Shown piece by piece: positions 37,151 through 46,035 of a stretch of 64,000 bases of DNA. The notes below the pieces were generated by a model. That model was not told where the DNA came from. It did no database searches and saw only the letters and a program-made list of their open reading frames with translations. Within the stretch, counting starts at the first letter, position 1. Each line of letters begins with the position of its first letter. Origin of the DNA: Pseudanabaenaceae cyanobacterium SKYG29 (lineage in GTDB: Bacteria; Cyanobacteriota; Cyanobacteriia; Pseudanabaenales; Pseudanabaenaceae); assembly GCA_025055675.1 (NCBI GenBank), contig JANWWT010000002.1, positions 1-64,000 of the forward strand. Direction: 5' to 3'. The translations under genes and the position numbers were made by a program.

Positions 37151-37437
37151 CTTTTCTCAGGGTAGGGGATTATTGTTGTCAATGTTTACATTCCCTCGCA
37201 AAACTTTACGGAATTCCCTTGGGGAGCAGGATTTATCCTAAGCAGAAATACTTATTCCTGTACAAGAAACATTTATTGGCAAACAATTTTGTTATAACTT
37301 CGGCAACTCGTTTTCCATCCATCGTAATTTGCGTAAAAGAAAAATGGGACAATAAAACAATATTAATAAATTATTAAAATTTGCCTATGATTGTTAATTA
37401 AGAACAAATTATTGTCTCAGATTGGCTATGTAAATTT

Positions 37438-37476
37438 ATATAGCTAGAGATAGATTCTGCTTAGTATTAGCTATAT
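37438..37476. promoter_or_regulatory. Inverted repeat upstream of mysA
   Basis: ATATAGCTA and its perfect complement TAGCTATAT are separated by 21 bases. The spacing (about three helical turns centre to centre) would suit a dimeric regulator or a looped site. It lies 95-133 bases before the mysA start. This is seen directly, and the binding role is inferred. Confidence 0.4.
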
Positions 37477-37479
37477 TGA

Positions 37480-37495
37480 GCCTAATTTCTTAGGC
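37480..37495. promoter_or_regulatory. Palindrome overlapping the putative mysA promoter
   Basis: GCCTAA-TTTC-TTAGGC is a perfect 6-base inverted repeat with a 4-base spacer. It overlaps the -35 hexamer of the promoter proposed for mysA, which is where a repressor or class II activator would bind. Related GCCTA pentamers lie on both sides. Confidence 0.4.
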
Positions 37496-37515
37496 AAAGT
37501 ATCCGTAGTTATACT
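37487..37515 (+). promoter_or_regulatory. Candidate promoter of mysA
   Basis: TTCTTA and TATACT are separated by 17 bases. The -10 box fits well and the -35 poorly, as for a regulated promoter. The -10 end is 55 bases before the mysA ATG. A second, weaker pair (TTTACA with TATATT, spacing about 15) lies nearer the start. Confidence 0.3.
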
Positions 37516-37570
37516 CATGTTTACAAAGTGAAATGTTGTGATATATTTAGCCTAGTGATAGACAAAACCT

Positions 37571-38800
37571 ATGGGTAAGATTGAGGCACACTTTACTGCT
37601 ACTGAGAAGGCATTCCACGTAGAGGGCTATGAAAAGATTGAGTTTAGTCTGCTCTATGTTGATGGTGCTTTTCGGATTGGCAACACAGAACTGGCAGAAT
37701 GTTATCGACCCTTTGGGCGTTGTTTATTGGTAATTGATCCTGTAGTCTACAATCTTTACCGCGAGGAAATTGACAGGTATTTCACCCATTACGGGATTGC
37801 CTTGACAGTTTTCCCTATCGTTATCAAGGAAACGGACAAAAATTTGCGCACCTTTGAACGGATTATTGATGCTTTTGTTGACTTTGGCTTGATTCGCAAA
37901 GAACCGGTTCTAGTAGTGGGTGGGGGGTTGATGACTGATGTAGTGGGATTTGCCTGTGCTACCTACCGACGGAGTACAAATTATATCCGTGTGCCTACTA
38001 CTTTGATTGGTCTAATTGATGCTAGTGTCGCGATTAAGGTGGCGGTCAATCATGGTAAGCTGAAGAATCGTCTAGGTGCTTATCATGCTTCCCAGCAGGT
38101 GATTTTAGATTTTTCTTTTCTTAAGACTTTACCGATCGCCCAGGTGCGCAACGGGATGGCAGAACTGATTAAAATTGCGGTTGTTGCCCATGCTGATCTT
38201 TTTGCCAAACTAGAACAATACGGGGAAGATTTGCTTTATACCAGATTTGGCTTCCTAGATGGTTCAGAGGAGCTGCGCCAGGTAGGGCATTACATTACCT
38301 ATGAAGCAATTAAACGCATGTTGGAACTAGAGGTTCCCAACTTACATGAACTTGACCTCGATCGGGTGATTGCCTACGGTCACACTTGGAGTCCGACGTT
38401 AGAATTAGCCCCAGAAATTCCCATGTTTCATGGGCACGGTGTCAATATAGATATGGCGTTTTCCGCTACAATTGCCTGGCAACGGGGCTATATTACGGAA
38501 ACAGAATTACATCGTATTTTGAGTTTAATGAGTCGGCTAGGTTTAGCCCTAGATAGTGAGTATTTCACCCCTGAATTATTGTGGCGAGCAACAGAATCTA
38601 TCACCCGTACCAGAGATGGTAAACAACGGGCAGCTGTACCCAGACCGATCGGGACTTGTTATTTCATAAATGATTTGACGAAGGAGGAGCTGACTCAGAC
38701 TCTGTTTTTGCACAAAGAGATTTGTCAGTCTTATCCGCGGCAGGGGGCAGGTATCGATATGTTTATGAGTCTTGATCATCCTGAAACAGCGGTAGCATAG
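37571..38800 (+). CDS. mysA: Demethyl-4-deoxygadusol synthase
   Basis: MysA turns sedoheptulose 7-phosphate into demethyl-4-deoxygadusol, the first committed step of mycosporine synthesis. The 409-residue protein is a sugar-phosphate cyclase related to dehydroquinate synthase. [22 protein letters not shown] is the NAD-binding segment, and [22 protein letters not shown] follows. Zinc ligands are expected in [23 protein letters not shown] and HGHGVNIDM. Length and these segments fit the demethyl-4-deoxygadusol and epi-valiolone synthase branch better than AroB. The following three genes, spaced 1-2 bases apart, make the assignment firm. It heads the cluster behind a long control region. Confidence 0.9.
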   Translation: MGKIEAHFTATEKAFHVEGYEKIEFSLLYVDGAFRIGNTELAECYRPFGRCLLVIDPVVYNLYREEIDRYFTHYGIALTVFPIVIKETDKNLRTFERIIDAFVDFGLIRKEPVLVVGGGLMTDVVGFACATYRRSTNYIRVPTTLIGLIDASVAIKVAVNHGKLKNRLGAYHASQQVILDFSFLKTLPIAQVRNGMAELIKIAVVAHADLFAKLEQYGEDLLYTRFGFLDGSEELRQVGHYITYEAIKRMLELEVPNLHELDLDRVIAYGHTWSPTLELAPEIPMFHGHGVNIDMAFSATIAWQRGYITETELHRILSLMSRLGLALDSEYFTPELLWRATESITRTRDGKQRAAVPRPIGTCYFINDLTKEELTQTLFLHKEICQSYPRQGAGIDMFMSLDHPETAVA

Positions 38801-38802
38801 CC

Positions 38803-39606
38803 ATGAGACCGATTACACCTGTTGGTATTTTGGCGCAAAAACTGCAACTGTTGCTAAGGCAGGCAAGGGAGTTGCAGATTGACTCTGAGTTTTTGAAAGA
38901 GTTAGAGGCAGCGACGGCTTTAGCCCAGGGCATGGAACCCTATACGGAATACTGTACCAGTCCTGATTCTGAACCGCTGCAACAGTTGGTGGCGAGAACC
39001 CGATCGGAGGATTGGCAGTCTCGGTATCATCAAGGGGAGACGGTAAAGCCTTTGATTCCCGAAATGCTGTCAGGGCAGGTGGAAGGGCAGTTTCTACAGA
39101 TGTTGATATATGCCCTCAAAGCGAAAAGAGTGTTGGAGATTGGCATGTTTACGGGCTATTCCGCTCTCTCAATGGCAGAGGCTTTGCCAGAGGATGGCGT
39201 AGTGATTACCTGTGAGATTGACCCTTTTGCCGCGCAGTTTGCCCAGGAGTCCTTTCGTCTGTCACCCCACGGGAAAAAGATCGATGTAAGAGTAGCACCA
39301 GCGATGGAGACTTTGCAAAAATTGGCAGCAGAAGGTCAGTCCTTTGACTTTATCTTCATTGATGCGGACAAGGGGGGATATGTTGACTATTTTCGTTTTA
39401 TTCTCGATCGCCATCTGCTAGCACCAGGGGGAATAATTGCTGTAGACAACACTTTCTATGAAGGTCAAGCTTATTTACCAGAGGCACAGCGGGGGGAAAA
39501 CGGTAAAGCGATCGCAGCATTTAATGAGGTGGTAAGGCATGACGATCGGGTTGTGCAGGTGCTTGTTCCTTTGCGGGATGGTGTGACATTGATTCGGCGA
39601 GTATAA
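38803..39606 (+). CDS. mysB: O-methyltransferase forming 4-deoxygadusol
   Basis: MysB methylates demethyl-4-deoxygadusol to 4-deoxygadusol with S-adenosylmethionine. The 267-residue protein has the class I fold of caffeoyl-CoA-type O-methyltransferases: VLEIGMFTGYSALSMAEALP (SAM loop), VVITCEIDPFA, the metal-binding FDFIFIDADKGGYVDYF, and GGIIAVDNTFYEG. An N-terminal extension of about 85 residues precedes the core, as I remember for this branch. It begins 2 bases after the mysA stop and ends 1 base before mysC, so the genes surely share a message. Confidence 0.9.
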   Translation: MRPITPVGILAQKLQLLLRQARELQIDSEFLKELEAATALAQGMEPYTEYCTSPDSEPLQQLVARTRSEDWQSRYHQGETVKPLIPEMLSGQVEGQFLQMLIYALKAKRVLEIGMFTGYSALSMAEALPEDGVVITCEIDPFAAQFAQESFRLSPHGKKIDVRVAPAMETLQKLAAEGQSFDFIFIDADKGGYVDYFRFILDRHLLAPGGIIAVDNTFYEGQAYLPEAQRGENGKAIAAFNEVVRHDDRVVQVLVPLRDGVTLIRRV

Positions 39607-39607
39607 G

Positions 39608-40927
39608 ATGAGATTCCAGGTCATAGCCCAGAATATTGGGACTCTTTTACTCTTATTTCTGTTATTGCCTTTTAACCTGATTTTTACTGCTATGGCGGCT
39701 TTGCTGGCTGTCTTGCGCCCTAGGCATCCTCACGGCAGGAACAAGACGGTAATGGTCAGTGGGGGGAAGATGAGCAAGGGATTGCATTTGGCGCGGGCAT
39801 TTCACAGAGCAGGTTATCGAGTTGTGTTGTTAGAGACCCACAAGTATTGGTTAGCAGGCAGTCGGTTTTCCTGGTGTATCGATCGGTTTTACACAACTCC
39901 TGATCCGAGGGAGCAGGAATATGCTGCGGCTCTGTTAGAAATTGTGCAGAAGGAGAAAGTTGACTTTTACATTCCTGTTTGCAGTCCTGTTGCCAGTTAT
40001 TATGATGCCAAAGCCAGAGAAGTGTTAGATAATTACTGTACTGTCTTCCAGCCCTCTGCTGATGTGGTGGGGTTGCTAGACGACAAGTATCGTTTCATCA
40101 AAACAGCAGAAGAACTTGGATTAACGGTGCCTCACTCTTTCCTAATTACCGATCGTCAACAGGTGTTAGATTTTGACTTTGGTAATTTTGCCCACCCTTT
40201 CATTTTGAAGAGTATCAAGTACGATGCAGTAAGGAGGTTGAATCTAACCAAGCTACCTTGCCAGACGAAAGAAGAAATGGTCGAATTTCTCAATTCTTTA
40301 CCGATTACAACGGAGAATCCCTGGGTGATGCAGGAATTTATCCCTGGTCAGGAATACTGCACCCACAGTACGGTATGGGATGGGCAATTAAGAGTACACT
40401 GTTGTTGTCGCTCTTCTGCATTTCAGGTGAACTATGAATATGTCGATCATCCCCAGATACGGGAGTGGGTAACCACTTTTGTCAGTAAATTACGGTTAAC
40501 GGGGCAAATTTCTTTCGATTTCATTCAATCAGCGGCGGATGGTAAAGTTTATCCCATTGAATGTAATCCCCGTACCCATTCTGCTATCACGATGTTTTAC
40601 AATCATCCCCAGTTGGCAGAGGCATATCTAGCGAAGGAATTTAGGGAAACAATTACCCCGCTTCCTAACAGTCGTCCCATCTACTGGCTATACCATGAAT
40701 TATGGCGGTTAGTGACGCATATTTTTGACCTGAGGGAAGTGCAAAAGCGTCTAACGATTATTTTTAACGGTCAGGAGGGTATATTTAGTAGCAATGATCC
40801 CCTGCCTTTTTTAATGGTGTATCATTGGCAGATTCCTCTGTTACTTGTGCAGGATTTAGTCAAACAGAAGGGTTGGGTGAGGATAGATTTTAACATCGGT
40901 AAATTGGTGCAGTTAGCAGGGGATTGA
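39608..40927 (+). CDS. mysC: ATP-grasp ligase forming mycosporine-glycine
   Basis: MysC joins glycine to 4-deoxygadusol using ATP. The 439-residue protein has an N-terminal hydrophobic stretch (residues about 9-35), KTVMVSGGKMSKGLHLARAF, DDKYRFIKTAEELGLTVPHSF, the ATP-binding FILKSIKYDAVRR and WVMQEFIPGQEYCTHS, and the metal-site segment YPIECNPRTHSAI. The ATP-grasp layout is complete. The hydrophobic N-terminus suggests membrane association, as I recall for other MysC proteins. It lies 1 base after mysB and 1 before mysD. Confidence 0.9.
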   Translation: MRFQVIAQNIGTLLLLFLLLPFNLIFTAMAALLAVLRPRHPHGRNKTVMVSGGKMSKGLHLARAFHRAGYRVVLLETHKYWLAGSRFSWCIDRFYTTPDPREQEYAAALLEIVQKEKVDFYIPVCSPVASYYDAKAREVLDNYCTVFQPSADVVGLLDDKYRFIKTAEELGLTVPHSFLITDRQQVLDFDFGNFAHPFILKSIKYDAVRRLNLTKLPCQTKEEMVEFLNSLPITTENPWVMQEFIPGQEYCTHSTVWDGQLRVHCCCRSSAFQVNYEYVDHPQIREWVTTFVSKLRLTGQISFDFIQSAADGKVYPIECNPRTHSAITMFYNHPQLAEAYLAKEFRETITPLPNSRPIYWLYHELWRLVTHIFDLREVQKRLTIIFNGQEGIFSSNDPLPFLMVYHWQIPLLLVQDLVKQKGWVRIDFNIGKLVQLAGD

Positions 40928-40928
40928 T

Positions 40929-41975
40929 ATGAAAATCCTCCAATTAGTTGGCTCTCCTGTGAGTAATTTTTATGAAAAGTTGTCTCGCCTCTATGCCAAA
41001 GATGCTATAGAAGCACTAGGGCAAAACGATCGGTATGAATTTCTAATTGCCTATGTAACGAAAGAAGGATGGCGGTTCCCTGTTTCCCTAGCTCAGGCAG
41101 ACATCGATCGGGCTGCTATTCTGTCCTTAGCTTCTGCAATTGCCAGGCTGGAACAAGAAAGAGTGGATGTTGCCTTGCCCCAGATGTTTTGTCTGCCAGG
41201 CATGACAGTCTATCGCTCTCTGTTGGAGGTTTTACAGATTCCCTACATTGGTAACACAGGCAGTTTGATGGCATTGGCAGCGGACAAAGCTAAGACAAAA
41301 GCGATCGTTAGTAGTGTAGGTGTGCAAGTACCAAGAGGAGAAATATTGTGTAAACATCAACAACCTTCTCTATCTCCCCCTGTAGTGGTTAAACCTGTGG
41401 ATGCAGATAATTCCATTGGCGTTTCTTTAGTGCGGCAGGAGTCAGAATATTCAAAGGCATTAGCTGTGGCATGGCGGGAATCCGATCGGGTTTTAGTAGA
41501 AGAATTTATCCCTGGCAGGGAAGTCAGATGTGGGGTTTTAGACTTAGGAGATGGGCTAATTTGTTTACCTCTGGAAGAATATCCGATCGATCCTGACTAT
41601 CCCATTCGCACTGTAGAGAGCAAGATTAGAGCAACAGAAACGGGAGAGCTGTATTTAACAGCGAAAGACCCCAGCAAGGCTTGGATAGTTCACCCCCAAG
41701 ATGACTGCATGACTCTAAAAGTATGGGAAGTGGCGAAATTGTGCCATCGCGCTTTAGGTTGTCGCCATTACAGTTTATTTGATTTGCGGATTAATCCTGG
41801 GGGAGAAATTTATTTCCTAGAAGCTGGACTCTACTGCTCCTTCTCTCCCAAGAGTGTAATTGTGACAATGGCTAGGAGTGCTGGCATAGACTTAGGGGAT
41901 TTGTTTGCCAAGATGCTTACAACAGCTAGGAGAGGTTATGCTTCTAACAGCCCAGGTATGTCTGGAGGCTCATAG
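40929..41975 (+). CDS. mysD: D-Ala-D-Ala ligase-like enzyme adding the second amino acid to mycosporine-glycine
   Basis: MysD attaches a second amino acid, such as serine, threonine or glycine, to mycosporine-glycine, giving shinorine, porphyra-334 or mycosporine-2-glycine. The 348-residue protein has the Ddl landmarks IPYIGNTGSLMALAADKAKTK, PPVVVKPVDADNSIGVSLV, VLVEEFIPGREVRCGVLD, and the C-terminal SLFDLRINPGGEIYFLEAG followed by YCSFSPKSVI where true D-Ala ligases have a different loop. The replaced loop argues against a peptidoglycan role. Which amino acid is used cannot be read from sequence. It is the last gene of the cluster. No NRPS alternative (mysE) or later modifying gene (mysH) is present. 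Confidence 0.88.
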   Translation: MKILQLVGSPVSNFYEKLSRLYAKDAIEALGQNDRYEFLIAYVTKEGWRFPVSLAQADIDRAAILSLASAIARLEQERVDVALPQMFCLPGMTVYRSLLEVLQIPYIGNTGSLMALAADKAKTKAIVSSVGVQVPRGEILCKHQQPSLSPPVVVKPVDADNSIGVSLVRQESEYSKALAVAWRESDRVLVEEFIPGREVRCGVLDLGDGLICLPLEEYPIDPDYPIRTVESKIRATETGELYLTAKDPSKAWIVHPQDDCMTLKVWEVAKLCHRALGCRHYSLFDLRINPGGEIYFLEAGLYCSFSPKSVIVTMARSAGIDLGDLFAKMLTTARRGYASNSPGMSGGS

Positions 41976-42275
41976 ACAGGGTTAGCTACTGCGCATCACC
42001 TAACTGGGAATGTCTTTAGCATCTAGTGATTGCTTTTGCATGGGATAAAACCTAGGGGACAAAAGGCGTGGATTCTCTCAGAAGTCTAGTGATTTTTAGG
42101 AATTATGATAGGGCCTGATCAAGCCTTCCCGATTGGGTTGGAGAGTTGCTGTGGGGAGACAACCTGGCACTTTATGGCAAAATTAGCAATCTAGTTCATG
42201 TATAATTCTGGGGGAATTGATGACGATTAGCTCCTTAGCAATCGTTCCCGTAGAGGTGAATTTGGAGATACGTCT
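41976..42275. other. Intergenic region between mysD and the FKBP gene
   Basis: No gene is evident in these 300 bases. The decamer TCTAGTGATT occurs twice (42022-42031 and 42085-42094). A near-palindrome GGCCTGATCAAGCC lies at 42112-42125. TATAAT at 42201-42206 is a good -10 box 70 bases upstream of the FKBP start, with no clear -35. No T-rich terminator hairpin for the mys operon was seen. Confidence 0.45.
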
Positions 42276-42731
42276 TTGAAAGGAATTCTGGTTAGTTTTG
42301 CCGTAACGGTAGTAGCAGTCCTAGTCTTAGTCATAGCCCAGTTTGTAGCGGGGCAAGAACAGGTGGTGGCTGCTCCCCCAGGGGAATACATCACCACACC
42401 CTCTGGTCTTAAATACCGCGATATTAAGGTAGGTACGGGTCCTACCCCCGAAAATGGTCAACTTGTCTTCGTGCACTACACAGGCAAGCTGGAAAATGGC
42501 AGAAAATTCGATAGTTCCCGCGATCGGGGTACGCCCTTTGTCTTTCGTCTGGGGGTAGGGGAAGTAATCAAAGGTTGGGACGAAGGCATTGCCACCATGA
42601 AGGTAGGGGGACAGCGGGAGTTAGTAATTCCCCCCGAGTTAGGTTACGGAGCCCAAGGCGCAGGTGGCGTGATTCCCCCTAATGCTACTTTGATCTTTGA
42701 CGTGGAGCTGTTGCGGATCGCCCCGCGATGA
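42276..42731 (+). CDS. FKBP-type peptidyl-prolyl isomerase
   Basis: The 151-residue protein has an N-terminal membrane anchor or signal (residues 4-27), then a complete FKBP domain: [56 protein letters not shown] and [13 protein letters not shown]. Most of the active-site aromatic residues are present, so isomerase activity is likely. It probably works in the periplasm or thylakoid lumen. The start is a TTG, supported by GGAG 9 bases upstream and by the position of the hydrophobic segment. It ends 2 bases from the convergent PHP gene. Confidence 0.9.
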   Translation: MKGILVSFAVTVVAVLVLVIAQFVAGQEQVVAAPPGEYITTPSGLKYRDIKVGTGPTPENGQLVFVHYTGKLENGRKFDSSRDRGTPFVFRLGVGEVIKGWDEGIATMKVGGQRELVIPPELGYGAQGAGGVIPPNATLIFDVELLRIAPR

Positions 42732-42733
42732 AA

Positions 42734-43423
42734 CTAAATACGCCTTGTGATCTTTAGTCCGTGGGAGTCAGTGCCGCAGGTGTGCAATAACCCCAGGTCA
42801 TCCACGATCGGTTTGATTTCTGCCGTCACTTTCTTAGTGGGTTGCCAGGGGTCACAATTTTCGTAGCTGTAGTAGGTTTCTACCCCATCAATGCCTAACT
42901 TGGCAGCCGCGGTAATTAATTCCCTGGCAGGACGGCGATAACGGGCGGGATGGGCTAACACAGCAATACCCCCTGCTTGGTGAATGGCGCTAATTACTCT
43001 GACAGCTTGATAATCAATGCCAGCAGTAGCTTTACCTTGCAAATAGGGCATGAGGGCAGGGTGGCGGGGGTCAAAGTCGTACCCTAAAATGTGGACTTCC
43101 GTAAACAGCAGACTAGCGTTGATCTCTACCCCTGTCCACAGCTGAGGCAAGTTGGTCTCCCCCGATCGTTTCCGATAAATCAGCTCCTGGCGTGCCACTT
43201 CGTACCCCTCGATCGTGTGGTGGTCAGTAATAGCAAAATGGCGCACCTTCAAGTTGACTGCCTGTTCGACAATATCGCGGGGGTGCATCTGCCCATCCGA
43301 GAAACAGGAGTGGAGGTGAAAATTGAGGGTATAGGGACAACTACTCCCCTCCACCGTTGCCAAAATCTGCCGTAGAACAGAGGTGGTGGCTGATCTCACA
43401 GTTGGGGATGTAGCTATTACCAT
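42734..43423 (-). CDS. PHP-domain phosphoesterase
   Basis: The protein of about 229 residues has the PHP metal motifs in order: NFHLHSCFSDGQMHPRDIV (first His pair and Asp), HFAITDHHTIEGYEVA, GVEINASL, LAHPARY, and the late CGTDSHG. All expected metal ligands appear present. Relatives include 3',5'-nucleoside bisphosphate phosphatases and DNA-repair or polymerase-associated phosphoesterases. The substrate is unknown. I chose the ATG at 43423 over one eight codons earlier because the first residues are unconserved. Confidence 0.85.
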   Translation of the reverse strand: MVIATSPTVRSATTSVLRQILATVEGSSCPYTLNFHLHSCFSDGQMHPRDIVEQAVNLKVRHFAITDHHTIEGYEVARQELIYRKRSGETNLPQLWTGVEINASLLFTEVHILGYDFDPRHPALMPYLQGKATAGIDYQAVRVISAIHQAGGIAVLAHPARYRRPARELITAAAKLGIDGVETYYSYENCDPWQPTKKVTAEIKPIVDDLGLLHTCGTDSHGLKITRRI

Positions 43424-43470
43424 AAAACGCACCCTCAGTAACAACAAACTTTACCTATCTTAACGAGAAT

Positions 43471-44865
43471 TTAGGGCAACTGGCAATGACGGCGTTCCCG
43501 ATCGGACTGCAAATCTAGCCAGGAGTAGGCAAAATGACTAGCACATTGGATGTAAGGGTTGTGGCTGCGAATAGCAGCTAGTTGTACTTCTAGGGGTAAG
43601 CGTTTACCTCTCGGTGTACCCCAAAAACCTGCCAGGGCAGGACAGACCGCAATCCCCCTAGGCACAGACCGCCAGACACGCTCAAGCTCCTCGATTATAC
43701 ATCCTGTGTGTCCACAGGCGGCATAGAGCATCGGATGCCACTCCTGCACCATGGTAAAGCGTTCCCAGGGTTGTAGGCGGGGGTCAACACCTTCAGGAAA
43801 ATTGCGGTTGCCGTAGGGGAAAAACACTGCTCCCGTGGTCATGGTGGTAGGGGGAATTGCCTTAGCCAGAAAATTGGTCACTCCCCAGCGTGCGTGTTCT
43901 GTTGCCAGTTGCCAAAGCGACTGGTTGAGGTCATTGCCATTAGCTACCACCGCCTGTCCATTAGGTAATTGCCATAGTTTGGTGCCTGGGGGAACTAGCC
44001 GATCGATTTTGCCATGCTTGAGATAGTCATAAATGAGGCGGTAACCCTCTTGACTGAGAGCGCGGGCAAGGAGCTGGGTGCCCGAAACATAGCTGTAGAT
44101 CATCAAATCACGGACATCGTGGGTGATGCGCTGGGTGCGGTGGGGGTAACGAATATAGTCAAACAAAATGCCATCGGGCTGACGTTGGGCAATGGCAGTA
44201 ATCACCGCCTTAAAATCGGTTTGGGCGCGGGGGTTATAGGGATCAACAAAAATATGGGCAACCCCTGCTTCTTCTGGAATGGCATTAGGGTCTTGTAAAT
44301 TAGTTTCTCCAAAACCATTGCGGGCAAGTGCTCCCTGTCGATCGGGTCGGCGACTGTAACTGGGACCAAAATTGAGGCTGAAAACCCAGGCATAGACCTT
44401 GATCCCCCGTTCTCTTCCCTTTTTGATCACTTCCGCCAACAGGTCAGCTTGGGGGTGTTTTTCCCCTACTACAGAAGGGAAAACGGTAGGATTATTATTG
44501 TGGGGTAGTAGCACCCGTCCATCGTAGAAAGCGTTGACGTACAGACGGTTATAGCCAAAATTGACGACATTGTCTAAAATTTGCTCCAGCTTGCCTGGTT
44601 TGAGGTCGCAGGGGTAAAGGCGAATCCACACGGCATGGTGCTTGAGCCAAGAGCTAGCTCGACAAGCCTGCAACCGATCGCTGTGGGCAGTTACAATTGC
44701 CTGGTATTGCAGCTGGGCCCCGTTGTCTCCATTGAGGGAAGCTTGCAGAAGCTGGGCTTTTTGCTCTACCGCGCCTCGGTCAAAAATACAAAAGGGAAAC
44801 TCCTGCGCCCTGGCAGTTGCTCCCCAGAGCCAAGCCCCTAACAGACAAAGCCACCATCTCCTCAC
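43471..44865 (-). CDS. Secreted GH10-like (GHL10) glycosidase family protein
   Basis: The 464-residue protein has a signal peptide (RRWWLCLLGAWLWGATARA) and a TIM-barrel domain. HAVWIRLYPCDLKPGKLEQIL, NFGYNRLYVNAFYDGRVLLP, GIKVYAWVFSLNFG and DGILFDYIRYPHR match the GHL10/DUF187-type glycosyl hydrolase-like family of bacteria. The DYIRYP segment is its most telling motif. It probably acts on an envelope or extracellular polysaccharide, but the substrate is unknown. It lies 14 bases after rpsR on the same strand. Confidence 0.82.
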   Translation of the reverse strand: MRRWWLCLLGAWLWGATARAQEFPFCIFDRGAVEQKAQLLQASLNGDNGAQLQYQAIVTAHSDRLQACRASSWLKHHAVWIRLYPCDLKPGKLEQILDNVVNFGYNRLYVNAFYDGRVLLPHNNNPTVFPSVVGEKHPQADLLAEVIKKGRERGIKVYAWVFSLNFGPSYSRRPDRQGALARNGFGETNLQDPNAIPEEAGVAHIFVDPYNPRAQTDFKAVITAIAQRQPDGILFDYIRYPHRTQRITHDVRDLMIYSYVSGTQLLARALSQEGYRLIYDYLKHGKIDRLVPPGTKLWQLPNGQAVVANGNDLNQSLWQLATEHARWGVTNFLAKAIPPTTMTTGAVFFPYGNRNFPEGVDPRLQPWERFTMVQEWHPMLYAACGHTGCIIEELERVWRSVPRGIAVCPALAGFWGTPRGKRLPLEVQLAAIRSHNPYIQCASHFAYSWLDLQSDRERRHCQLP

Positions 44866-44879
44866 ACAAACAGAAAGCG

Positions 44880-45098
44880 TTAACCTTCCTTATTGACAAA
44901 GGGCAGGAGCGCCAAAATCCTGGCTTGTTTAATAGCGTTAGTCAGTTTGCGCTGTTGCTTAGCCGTTAGCCCTGTAATCCGCCGTGGCAGAATTTTACCC
45001 CGCTCCGTAATAAACCGCTTCAGCAGATCGACATCCTTGTAGTCAATCCGATCGGAGGGCTTGATGGGGGAAAGTCTTTTACGAAAAAACGTCACCAT
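44880..45098 (-). CDS. rpsR: 30S ribosomal protein S18
   Basis: The 72-residue basic protein contains [20 protein letters not shown] and [20 protein letters not shown], the S18 core that binds 16S rRNA and S6. Length is normal. It follows rpmG by 2 bases, the usual cyanobacterial order rpmG-rpsR. Confidence 0.96.
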   Translation of the reverse strand: MVTFFRKRLSPIKPSDRIDYKDVDLLKRFITERGKILPRRITGLTAKQQRKLTNAIKQARILALLPFVNKEG

Positions 45099-45100
45099 AG

Positions 45101-45295
45101 CTACTTAATTTCCTTATGCACAGTGTGTTTATTGCAATAAGGGCAGTATTTTTTTAATTCTAGTCGCCCGGAGGTATTACGGCGATTTTTCATCGTGGTA
45201 TAGCGGGAGACCCCTGGCGATCGCTTATTGGTGTTGGTGCGACATTCCGTACACTCCAACGTGATGATGATCCTAACGCCCTTGTTCTTTGCCAT
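45101..45295 (-). CDS. rpmG: 50S ribosomal protein L33
   Basis: The 64-residue protein starts [17 protein letters not shown] and ends [14 protein letters not shown]. The two CxxC pairs form a zinc ribbon, so this is the zinc-binding (C+) type of L33. The middle [11 protein letters not shown] segment is standard. It is translated just ahead of rpsR (2-base gap). Confidence 0.96.
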   Translation of the reverse strand: MAKNKGVRIIITLECTECRTNTNKRSPGVSRYTTMKNRRNTSGRLELKKYCPYCNKHTVHKEIK

Positions 45296-45339
45296 AGCTC
45301 AGTTAGTCAGCACAGACAAATAAATATAACACAAATTTT

Positions 45340-45978
45340 CTAGTAACGTCTACGGCGGCGTTCATATTCCTCCTCACGGTAAGCCCGTTGGCGACGAGGG
45401 GGCTGGTAGTATTCATCCTGCAGCAATCGCCTTCTGTTCCTGTCCAAGGTACGACTCAAGTTGGCTAGCCTTTGGTCTAGGGCTAACCCCCGCTTAGTCA
45501 GGATAACTATGGTCTGGGCGAACCGATCGTGGAGTGCCTGTTTTTTAGTATTGTCAGCAAAGGCGAAAGCAATATCTACTACCAGGGGTAGGGAAAGGAA
45601 TAAAGGTAAAGCAGATTGGTAGTTAAAACTCTGAAGGGACAGGACCAAAAAGAAGAGGGGTACGAAAATCACCCCCTCGCGGCGAGCTAACTCGATCGCC
45701 CCCACTGGTCTACCGTTGTACATATCGACAACCTTGAGACTGAGGGCAAAATGACCCCAACTTTGGGACTGATTGCCAGAGGCAAAGAAGACGCGATTGA
45801 AGCCCCATACCATGGTAAAGACCAGCAGTCTTGCCCCCCCTTGGATGTTAAAAAACGCTTCGATGAATTGGGCAACAAAACTGACAGCGAAAAAGTCAAT
45901 GGCAAAGGCAAAAATCCTCTGCCCTACCAACCCTAGGCGTAAACGTGTGTAGGCAGGCTCCAGGTCAAACATAGACAA
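45340..45978 (-). CDS. RDD-family membrane protein
   Basis: The 212-residue protein has RLRLGLVGQRIFAFAIDFFAVSF near its start, the RDD pattern (an arginine followed by two aspartates in the classical family, here with the second position changed), and about three membrane helices to residue 140. The C-terminus is a very basic soluble tail ending ERRRRRY. RDD proteins are membrane proteins of mostly unknown role, and some help survive salt or pH stress. It lies 44 bases before rpmG. Confidence 0.75.
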   Translation of the reverse strand: MSMFDLEPAYTRLRLGLVGQRIFAFAIDFFAVSFVAQFIEAFFNIQGGARLLVFTMVWGFNRVFFASGNQSQSWGHFALSLKVVDMYNGRPVGAIELARREGVIFVPLFFLVLSLQSFNYQSALPLFLSLPLVVDIAFAFADNTKKQALHDRFAQTIVILTKRGLALDQRLANLSRTLDRNRRRLLQDEYYQPPRRQRAYREEEYERRRRRY

Positions 45979-46035
45979 CTAATTGCTATCTATAGGATGA
46001 CACAAAAACCTACCGCCTACCTGGTGTTTAGATAA

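Larger units (their letters stand above)
37151..37570. other. AT-rich divergent control region of the mycosporine cluster
   Basis: This gap has no gene. It contains several symmetric elements: TTAATAAATTATTAA at 37363-37377, a 9-base inverted repeat ATATAGCTA/TAGCTATAT (37438-37446 and 37468-37476), and GCCTAA-TTTC-TTAGGC at 37480-37495. The pentamer GCCTA occurs three times (near 37383, 37480 and 37550). It probably regulates mysA and the gene at 36788-37150. Confidence 0.6.

Noticed and set aside
37174-37200. TTGACA on the minus strand as a promoter for the gene at 36788-37150
   Set aside because: The matching -10 position reads TGAGAA and would leave almost no leader before the ATG.
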